NCBI RefSeq assembly: GCF_003073045.1
Contig: NC_037593.1
Location: 425,525-489,524, forward strand
DNA length: 64,000 nt
Origin: Pomacea canaliculata
Lineage: Eukaryota > Mollusca > Gastropoda > Architaenioglossa > Ampullariidae
Reading direction: 5' to 3'
Both the position numbers and the translations under genes were made by a program. The notes beneath the pieces were generated by a model that was given only the letters and a program-made list of their open reading frames with translations, searched no databases and was not told the origin of the DNA. Of this stretch, positions 48,997 to 59,500 are shown one piece after another (within the stretch, counting starts at the first letter, position 1; each line of letters opens with the position of its first letter).

Positions 48997-49137
48997 AAAG
49001 GGTTGAAATGTTTGGAAAGAAAATGTGTGGTCATGTGATCCTCAGCAGCAGCCCAGATTGGCTGGAGTGGCACTTGATGGTGTTACCTCAAACGTTCGCC
49101 TACTTTTCTGTTCTGTGTCCTGTGGTATGCAGCGAAC

Positions 49138-49492
49138 AGTCTAGCTGGTGCTTGTCTTGCTGTGGTATAGCCATAGCTGGTGCTTGTCTTGCCATGGTAT
49201 AGCCCTAGCTGGTGCTTGACTTGCCGTGGTATAGCCCTAGCTGGTGCTTGACTTGCTGTGGTATAGCCCTAGCTGGTGCTTGACTTGCCGTGGTATAGCC
49301 CTAGCTGGTGCTTGTCTTGCCGTGGTATAGCCCTAGCTGGTGCTTGTCTTGCCATGGTATAGCCCTAGCTGGTGCTTGTCTTGCCGTGGTATAGCCCTAG
49401 CTGGTGCTTGTCTTGCCATGGTATAGCCCTAGCTGGTGCTTGACTTGCCGTGGTATAGCCCTAGCTGGTGCTTGACTTGCCGTGGTATAGCC
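49138..49492. repeat. 32-bp minisatellite, about 11 copies
   Basis: Unit 'ctagctggtgcttgacttgc' followed by 'cgtggtatagcc'. Confidence 0.95.
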
Positions 49493-52230
49493 ACCTTTTC
49501 ACTGGTGATTGTGCAGCCTGTCTGGTGGTATTTTCTGTGGCAAGTCTGGTGTCAGTGTGAAGTGTCGCGTGCTAACAAGTTGCTAGGCAGCACATGGCTG
49601 ATGTTGAAGTGGACAGGGATGTTACGGACTTCTCAGTGTAGTGTCGCCTGGTGTTGTCTGCGCTGTATGGAGATTATAGGGCTATGCTTCAAGTCTGGAA
49701 ACACTTATATTTAGATATTTAGAACTGCTGACTGACCGACTGATCGGTCTGCGCCACAAGAACCGTTGGTCTTCCCTGAAGGTGGTCGTGTGGTTTGTGC
49801 GTTGTCTCGCTGACAGCGCCATCACTCGTCCTTCTCTCTCTCTTCTAACCGATCTTGTTCCTCTTTACCAGCCAAGGCTCAGTGCAGATTGATGGGGGGA
49901 GACATGGGGGATTCGAGGACATCATGGCTCACATCTTGGACAGGTGTGGCGTGCAGGTAGAGCGCTGTACACTTTATCGCTGGCCCCACCGTCACGTGAC
50001 AAGCTGTCAGATGAAGACGTCGAGGACACGTCAAGAAGTAGGGCTGCTACCCTGGTGTCATGTCTGTACCACTAATTGTCGGTGTGTACTCTACCGTTGG
50101 CGCACCAACACGTCTGAGACAAGTGTACAATGGCGATAATGAACTTTGTTTATGCTCATTGAATGAAAACCTACAAACATCGGGGACCCGACACTAGCGC
50201 ACCAACCACATTATAGGACAACTGGCTGTGAGTTCATCCCTGAGGTCACGAGGTCAGCACACCAATAATAACAATGGTGAAAGCTTTGACAGCGCCGTAT
50301 TCCAGCCACAGCCCAGCTCCAGTCGTTGTCGGATGACATGGACAGACCAAGAGGTCAGGAGACAGACGTACAGTCGTCACTAGACTGACACGACACACGT
50401 GACTTGTAACAAAGAAACTGTAAGCGATGGCCTTATAGCCACGGACAATTAACGATGATGAGAAAGTTGATAATAGCAGAGGAATAAATAAAAAGCCACC
50501 GGTAAGTCAACAGTGAGTAAACAATGTGGATGACAGAAATAAGTGCAGGTGGGTACCACCTTCACTGGCGGTAGTCTTGACAATGCTCAGCTGTGGTGTC
50601 AGGAAGTAGGTCAAAGACTTAGGTAAGCAGATACAGCTGTAGGTCAGTTAGGGTCAGGCTGTCTTTTCCGTCCTTCCCTCCGGCGATCCATGACAAGGGC
50701 ATGCGTTATATAGCTATGTACTGTTAGATAAAGTTCTGACACTGACATTTATTTTATTTACTCGCGCTGTGAGGGGTATGGGCAAACTGTAACAACAGCT
50801 ACAAACAGCTGTCACAGCTGTGTACTGGGCACAGCTCTGGCAACGAACAGCTGTCACAGCTGTGTACTGGGCACAGCTCTGGCAACGAACAGCTGTCACA
50901 GCTGTGTACTGGGCACAGCTCTGGCAACGAACAGCTGTCACAGCTGTGTACTGGGCACAGCTCTGGCAACGAACAGCTGTCCGTATATTCACTGACACAC
51001 CGATCCCGCAGCCACACGCCAAGGTGTCACGTGGCCGATTGTCTGCTGGTTGAAGACTTTCCTCATTCCAACCTCCTCCCCCTCCATTGTCATCAGCATC
51101 CCACCTCTGTCACGTGACAAGGGTGACAAGGTCAGGGTCGAGGAGGGTGGCGTCCCTCACATTGCGGGAAACATTCTTGGTTATATTTAGTAACATTTAT
51201 ATAAGCGCTGGATATGAAAGATTTATATTCTTACAATTTGCTAACGAGCTTAAACGTGGCTGTAGGTCCTCCTGCTAAGTTTCCCCGAGAGTTTCACGAG
51301 GGGAGAAAAATATGTACACACACACGCGCACAAAACTGCTTTTTCCTGAGATTTGAAGTCAGCCGTACGTTGTATGGACGACCAGGTCATTACACTTTCT
51401 CACAGACTTGACTTCAGAGTAATGAAGCAGCAGGGATGATGTACACGATGAAGACCGGACCGTGACATGGGCGTGACACATCGCCGCCGCCTCCATGGAC
51501 CTTCACGTGCGGCTCCCCGGCTCCCAAAGTGAGCCTCAAAGTTGTGAAGAAGAATGAGAGCCTCGCAAAAAAAAAGTCAGATGAGACAGGTACTGCTGTG
51601 TGTCGTTGAGTGCAGGTGATGACACACATGATGAGGTCGGCCATTTCTTTCCTTTGCAAGTAACCCTAAACTTCTAACAGCTTTGAGCTTAACAAATGGG
51701 GGAAACAGAGACAAAAGCTTTCAGACCTGCTTTACTTTTAAAAAAAGACTGTTTCAGTTTAAGGATAAGTAAACTGACAATACATACAAGTGTGGTCCAC
51801 CAGCTCTAAAGTTTACATAAAGTACAACTTACTGAAAAAAATGCATGATATGCTAATGACACATAGTAATGTCGGCTTTGGTGTGTCCACCTTCGTTACA
51901 ATTTATTTACAGCTGACATCATGCAGCCACCTGTTGCCCCTAAATCCACATCTTCCTACGTGACTGTTGAGTGAATGAAGCTCACCCCTCTAGCCAGGCT
52001 CCACTACCTTTGGGCGACAGCAATAAACGTATATCAGGGACCTGCCAAGACATACCTGTGAGGACTTTGTCACACTTTTGTCACACACGTCTCTCCCGAC
52101 TCTGTGCTGGGAAGTCATCAGGCATAAAATGACAGTCACGTGTCCTCTCACTCTCGTCGGCAGCTCCGAGAAGGAAGTACCCTGACCCCGAGCTCTGTTC
52201 CTCTGTCTTCACGCCCCTGTGGCTGGTGTA
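49493..52230. other. Intergenic, no gene recognised
   Basis: A few exon-like stretches with good splice sites (near 49872-49957) could not be tied to any domain or neighbouring exon. The 42-bp minisatellite within is listed separately. Confidence 0.35.
50806..50982. repeat. 42-bp minisatellite, 4 copies
   Basis: Unit made of 'gtcacagctgtgtactgggc' then 'acagctctggcaacgaacag'; the copies are nearly identical. The nested 'cagctg' palindromes give each copy hairpin potential. Confidence 0.95.
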
Positions 52231-52612
52231 CAGGAGCCTGCACTCACACCTGTAGAGGAGCCTGCACTCACACCTGTAGAGGAGCCTGCACTCACACCTG
52301 TAGAGGAGCCTGCACTCACACCTGTAGAGGAGCCTGCACTCACACCTGTAGAGGAGCCTGCACTCACACCTGTAGAGGAGCCTGCACTCACACCTGTAGA
52401 GGAGCCTGCACTCACACCTGTAGAGGAGCCTGCACTCACACCTGTAGAGGAGCCTGCACTCACACCTGTAGAGGAGCCTGCACTCACACCTGTACAGGAG
52501 CCTGCACTCACACCTGTACAGGAGCCTGCACTCACACCTGTACAGGAGCCTGCACTCACACCTGTACAGGAGCCTGCACTCACACCTGTACAGGAGCCTG
52601 CACTCACACCAA
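52228..52612. repeat. 24-bp minisatellite, 16 copies, two variants in blocks
   Basis: Unit 'gagcctgcactcacacctgt' plus 'agag' in the left block or 'acag' in the right block of five copies. Since 24 is a multiple of three, open frames of 146-173 codons appear on both strands (EEPALTPV on plus). No start, acceptor or donor supports translation. Confidence 0.93.
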
Positions 52613-52914
52613 CTGTCGTCGTGCTGCCTGCCACAACATCAGCCGCCACTCTCTGATGTAAGTCTGTACCTTGTGGATTGTTGTGTGAACAGCGACATGT
52701 TGCTACAGTGAACTACACACGTCAGGCTGCAGTCCAGTGTGTAGTTCAACTGGTTTGTAGCTTGCACCCACTTTTCTTTCTCCGCCTTTTTCCATCTACA
52801 TTTCTTATAAAATATAACATTAGATGCACGTGAGGCGCGAACAGTTTTGTTATTCCACTACTGTCTCGACAGCGCTCACCTACACCACTGTCCTCCTCAT
52901 CGGAGTGTTCACTC

Positions 52915-53275
52915 TTCTGAATACTGTGTTGAGAGAGAGAGACAGAGTCTTCTGAATATTGTGTTGAGAGAGAGAGAGACAGAGTCTTCTGAATATTGTG
53001 TTGAGAGAGAGAGAGACAGAGTCTTCTGAATATTGTGTTGAGAGAGAGAGAGACAGAGTCTTCTGAATACTGTGTTGAGAGAGAGAGACAGAGTCTTCTG
53101 AATACTGTGTTGAGAGAGAGAGAGAGAGAGAGACAGAGTCTTCTGAATATTGTGTTGAGAGAGAGAGACAGAGTCTTCTGAATATTGTGTTGAGAGAGAG
53201 AGACAGAGTCTTCTGAATACTGTGTTCAGAAAGAGAGACAGAGTCTTCTGAATACTGTGTTCAGAGAGACAAAGT
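52915..53275. repeat. gagaga-rich minisatellite
   Basis: About ten copies of 'cagagtcttctgaata' with 'ttgtgttgagagagag', unit about 34 bp, upstream of the PKS gene. Confidence 0.92.
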
Positions 53276-53582
53276 CTTGTGGTTTCAAAGTGTTCAGAAC
53301 TTGAAGCCAGTGAACGTTTGGGTTACATCACAGGTGCTTGTGAGCGATGTGTGAGCACCTTTCAGTAGTACCGGTGTCTATAACATTACCCTATAATTTG
53401 ATATAATTACCGCATGGCTACGTGTATCTAAGATGTCGTCTGACATAAGAATAATGACTACATGTCAAGCCAAGTGGCTAGTGACATCACAGACAAGGGA
53501 GGGATTGGAGTACAAGACTTTTAAGATGGCGTCAGTAAAGTCAAATGTCTTTTGTCAAAACACTTTTACAAACTCGTAGGCC

Positions 53583-56500
53583 ATGGCGGAGTCCGGTGAG
53601 CACGCAGTGGCTATCGTGGGCATCGGATGCAAGGTGCCAGGGGCCGAGAACATCCGGGAGTTCTGGAATGTTCTGCTAAAAGGCGAGAACCACATCGTGG
53701 AAATCCCACCTTCTCGCTGGAATGCCGACGCCTCCTACGACCCCGACCCCATGGCCCCCGGCAAGACCTACGTCAAGCGAGCCGGGCTGGTCAAGGGGTG
53801 AGTATAGCTCACCTTCCCACATTGTTGTCACGTGACCACAGTCAGCAGACATCACGTGTGACTGACAGCGAGTGACAAGCAACCTGACCTTTTGTTGACT
53901 TGATAATATTAATTAACTGATTACCTTTAGTTTCACGCACAGGATTCTGTTGTGAAGGTATAATCCACAGCAGGTACAGAGGTCAATGTATTGACAGGTA
54001 CAGAGGTCAATGTATTGACAGGTACAGAGGTCAATGTATGTAGGGTCGACCCTAAGGCCATCGCACTGAAAGTCTTAAGACTGTATGTTGGGTAAGACCA
54101 ATGTAGGCCTCCTAGTTTACCAACCCGCCACTTACCCCACCTTTACTCTCCCTAATTAATCAGGTACCACCAACGTTACTCAGGTAGCCATGAGCACCTT
54201 GACAGGTAGCTTTGAGTACCTGGAGGGACCAGGTAGCCATGTTACTGAGTAGGCAAGGAGCGAGGGGGCGGGGACAGTTTCCAGAGGCTCAAGCGAGCCT
54301 GCTGCTAGGTGTGCAGAAAGTTGAGGTGGCAGAGCCGGAGCCTGTCTAGCCTGTCTAGCCTGTCTAGCCTGTCTAGCCTCCTACACAAGAGCTTGTTGTT
54401 GTTCATCTCGACTGCCTCTAGCATGTCACTCAGCTATACACTAACTCAGCAGCGCCACCCACTTATGTTTAGAATAAGCTTTTGATTGAAGTATGTATCT
54501 GAAGTAAACAAACACGAATACATTCCGGGAGTGCGTTGTGACATGCGCAGTCTCGTGCAGGTGGGACGAGTTCGACAACAAGCTGTACGGCATCAACGAC
54601 TTCGAGGCGCCGCAGATGGACCCGCAGCAGCGCTTTGTGCTGGACTGCACCTTCATGGCGCTACAGGACGCCGGCCTCACCAGGGCGCAGATAGCGGGCT
54701 CCAACACAGGAGTCTTTGTGGGTGAGTAGTGCTCACTGGCTGCAACACAGGAGTCTTTGTGGGTGAGTAGTGCTCACTGGCTCCAACACAGGAGTCTTTG
54801 TGGGTGAGTAGTCCTCACTGGCTGCAACACAGGAGTCTTTGTGGGTGAGTAGTGCTCACTGGCTGCTACACAGGAGTCTTTGTGGGTGAGTAGTGCTCAC
54901 TGGCTGCAACACAGGAGTCTTTGTGGGTGAGTAGTGCTCACTGGCTCCAACACAGGAGTCTTTGTGGGTGAGTAGTGCTCACTGGCTCCAACACAGGAGT
55001 CTTTGTGGGTGAGTAGTGCTCACTGGCTGCTACACAGGAGTCTTTGTGGGTGAGTAGTCCTCACTGGCTGCAACACAAGAGTCTTTGTCCGGCAGTAATT
55101 ATTGTTGCGCAACATGGGGTCGTTGTCGGTTAGTATATTAATTACTGCTTTAACACAGGGTCTTTGTCGGCCAGTACTTAGCACTGACGACTTAAACTGG
55201 AGGTGTCGGTCAGTAGCTAGTAGCCTTCCTCCATACCCCAGGTCAGTGTCGGTCAGTAGCTAGTAGCCTTCCTCCATACCCCAGGTCAGTGTCGGTCAGT
55301 AGGTATTGTGTAGACAGGTTACATGTAATATCTACTAGCTGTATGGTGGCAGGGCTGAATGTCAGCAAGCTGTCAAGGGTTAACAGTTGGTTGTAACATC
55401 TCAGGGGTCATGAACGCCGACTTCCGGGGTCTCTTCACGGCGCAGTCCAGCAACATCGGCAACTACACCGTCACCGGCATCAGCAACTCTATCATCGCCG
55501 CTCGCCTCTCTTACGTCTTTGACCTTCGCGGCCCCTCCCTCGTGCTGGACACAGCCTGTTCCTCCTCGCTCATCGCCATTCATCTAGGCTGCCAGGCCAT
55601 CCTCACAGGTAGGCTCTCACCTGGGCTGTCAGATAACTCCTACAGATTCTGTCCTGTTTGGGAACAGGTAGAGCATCACAGGTACCGACCTTGAAAGTGT
55701 CGCAGACATTTCGTGTTGTAAAAACTTTTTGCATCCTTGTCTTTTCTTTGTTTTTTCCTTTTTTCCTTTTCCTATACCGTAAAGTGTGGCCACACAAAGT
55801 ATCTATAGTCTATATATACTTACAGACGTGCGTGCTGACAAGTGACAGACTGCCTAATGACGTGTATACTGACATGACAGACTGCCTAATGACGTGTATA
55901 CTGACATGACAGACTGCCTAATGACGTGTATACTGACATGACAGACTAACAGTCAGCACACACTCCTAACCGGAAGTCACTGTGACTGCCTAATGACTGA
56001 AGCTGACGCTGGGTTCAACAGGTGACTGTGACATGGCCATCTGTGGCGGCGTCAACTACCTGACCCTACCTGACATCTTCGTGCACCTGAGCAAGGCTCG
56101 GATGATCTCCCCTACTGGCCAGTGCCACTCGTTTAGTGACAAAGCCGACGGTTACACCAGGGGAGAGGGCTGCGGCATCGTCATCCTCAAACGGCTTCGA
56201 GATGTAAGTGCCTGTGTAAACACCTGGTGTAAGTGTCTGGTGTAAACACCTGGTGTTAATGTCTGGTGTAAACACCTGGTGTAAGTGTCTGGTGTAAACA
56301 CCTGGTTTAAGTGCCTGTGTAAACACCTGGTGTAAGTGTCTGGTGTAAGCGCCTGGTGTAAGAGCTAGGTGCAAGCCTGTGGCCGGGTGCACCCAATGAT
56401 CCCAAAGCACTTACGGCCGTGAGTTAAACTACAAACAGTTGGTAGCGAGAGAAAACAAGCTTCACTCAGTGTTTTAGTTGGACTGTGTGTGAAAGACACG

Positions 56501-59500
56501 CACACTGACCTCAGTTGTCACTTGTGACATCTGGCAAAACGTGTTTAAGGGTGTGTGTGTGACAAGACCACGTGTGTAGAGGTGTGTGTGTGACACAGTG
56601 ACAAGACCACGTGTGTAGAGGTGTGTGTGTGACACAGTGACAAGACCACGTGTGTAGAGGTGTGTGTGTGACACAGTGACAAGACCACGTGTGTAGAGGT
56701 GTGTGTGACACAGTGACAAGACCACGTGTGTAGAGGTGTGTGTGACACAGTGACAAGACCACGTGTGTAGAGGTGTGTGTGACACAGTGACAAGACCACG
56801 TGTGTAGAGGTGTGTGTGACACAGTGACAAGACCACGTGTGTAGAGGTGTGTGTGCTGCGACCGGAACAAAGTTTTGTTTAGAATGTGGGTTATGGTTAG
56901 TAAATGACACTCTGTCAGTTAAAGTAATTTAAAGGAACTGATCTCCCTCTCGTTTTCATGAAAGACACTGGTGTTAAAATAATAAAATATAATAATAGTC
57001 GAGCTGGTCCTTGACGAGCTCTAGTGCTGCCCTCTCAACGATTGTCACGTGACAGACTTTTTGATGACGCGGTGACAGGCGGAGCGTGATGGCGACAACA
57101 TCTGGGCCACCATCTGTACGGGCTCCAATCAAGACGGACACGCCGTGTCGCCGATCACTGCGCCCTCTGGACTACAGCAGCGCCGCCTGATGGAACACGT
57201 GTACCACAAGACGGGGCTGGACCTCAGTGCTGTGGACTACATCGAGGCGCACGGTGAGCAGTCAGACACACTGTACACAGCCTGCTGACCACAGACCTTA
57301 CACCTAACACGTGACACGTCACCCACACTACACACATTACACAGCATGTCCAGATTACGCACGTGACACGTCACCCACATTACACACATTACACAGCATG
57401 TCCAGATTACACACGTGACACATCGCCTACATTACACAGCATGTCCAGATTACACACGTGACACGTCACCCACATTACACACATTACACAGCATGTCCAG
57501 ATTACTCACGTGACACATCGCCCACATTACACAGTTAATGCCTGACCACGTGACACTGGACGACTGACGAGAAGTTGTAACGACAACAACTAGATGTGCA
57601 GGTGCAGTGGTAACTCTTTTGACTTCTCCATCCTTTCATTTGCTTGTCTGTATTGTAATCCAAGTGTCACAGACCGCGTCACCATTGGATCCCCGTGTAA
57701 TGTGTAGCCCAAGTGTCAGTAGCACTTACACCATGTCACCCAAGTGTCAGTTGCTGAGCAGCGACTGTCATCGACCGGAAAGTGCGTCACCCACCTGACA
57801 CGTGACACGCGGCATGTAACATTGTCTTGCGCACGTTTGTCGCGCAGGTACGGGCACCGGGGCAGGGGACCCTGTGGAGGTGAACTCTGTCGGCGAATAC
57901 TTCAGACACACCTCCCCTCGACACCGCTACATCGGCTCGGTGAAAACAAACATCGGACATCTGGAGTCCGCCGCTGGCGTCGTCAGCATCATCAAGGTGC
58001 TGTTGATGATGAAGGTAAGACGAAGGTGACGAGGTTACTTGGTGTCTGGACACTTGAACACGTCTCCACATGTGTGTAACAGTCTATACTTGTGTGTAAC
58101 ATGTGTGTAACACTTCTCTACTTGTGTGTAACACTTCTCCATATGTGTGTAACGTGTGTAACACTTCTCCATATGTGTGTAACGTGTGTAACACGTCTAT
58201 ACTTGTGTGTAACAGTCTATACTTGTGTGTAACACATCTCCACATGTGTGTAACAGCCGCACTGTGTGTGTTGTAGCTTCACACAACCCTGTAGCACAGC
58301 TTGTTTTAGTGAGTGGAGTTAATCACTGTGAGTTCTCAAAGTGTAAATACAAGATGTTGTTCCATGGCGAGCTCCACGGCTTGTGTCAGCGGGAGCGGGG
58401 ACATCGCTAGGCGACATTGATAGTGTAGCACGTGTAGCACATGGCTGTATGAGTACTTAGCGTGTGGAAGGCCGTGTGGGAGGTCGTCATGTCGCCTGTT
58501 ACCTGCTGACCGCAGCACGGCAAGATCGTCCCGTCGCTCCACTTCCAGCAGCCCAACCCCAAGATCCGCTTCCAGGAGCTGCAGCTGACGGTGCCCACCA
58601 GCCCCGTGGACTGGACCAACCCCCGCAAGGTGGCGTGCTGCAACTCTTTTGGCTTCGGAGGCAGCAACAGCCACGCCGTCGTCAGCTTCTACCGGAAGTC
58701 GCAAAAGGAGGCCAGGAACGTTGACACGGAGACCCACCTTGGAAGGTGCCAACCACTTTGTAGTCATTGTTCTTCGCAGTCGACTTACCTTGTAAATGTT
58801 TGTGTCACAGACCTCATAGTGTTGTGTCAGCAGGTCGTGTGTAGTGTGTCAGCAGGTCGTGTATAGTGTGTTTTGTCACCAGCCCGTGCATACTGTGTCA
58901 GCAGGTCGTGTATAGTGTGTCATCAGGTCGTGTGTAGTGTGTTTTGTCACCAGTCCGTATATAGAGTGTCAGCAGGTCGTGTGTAGTGTGTCAGCAGGTC
59001 GTGTGTAGTGTGTCAGCAGCCCGTATATTGAGTGTCAGCAGGTCGTGTATAGTGTGTCAGCAGGTCGTACATAGTGTGTTTTGTCAGCAGGCCGTGCATC
59101 GTGTGTTTTTCTGCCGTCACCACTAAATCGTTGCTAGGCAGCGTGAATGACTTCTGCGCGGACCCTGACGTCAGCGAGCTGCACGTGCACGACGTGTCCT
59201 ACACAAGCACAGCGCGGCGAGACCACTTCCCCCTGCGACTGGCACTCGTCGTCGATGACATGCAGCAGCTTCTGCAGGCGCTGCACGGCCACGTCACCAG
59301 GTACAGCCCCACCTGGCGTCACTTCGCACTACAACGTAGCCTACACGCAGTCAGTCAGTCAGTCAGTCAGCCAGTCAGTCAGTCAGTCAGTCAGTAATGA
59401 CATGCTGTCAGTCAGTCAGTCAGTCAGTCAGTCAGTAATGACATCTTGTCCGTCAGTCTGTAGTGGCATGCTGTCAGTCAGTCAGTCAGCCAGTCAGTCA

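Noticed and set aside
49870..49957. Possible isolated exon with good acceptor (tctttaccag) and donor
   Set aside because: No similarity recognised in any frame and no neighbouring exon to join; kept only as a note.
51490..51592. Exon-like stretch ending in a good donor, encoding Lys-rich 'VSLKVVKKNESLAKKK'
   Set aside because: No acceptor or in-frame ATG upstream before a stop, and no partner exon seen.
56474..56910. Minus-strand ORFs of His/Thr/Val repeats
   Set aside because: Translations of the minisatellite in PKS intron 4.
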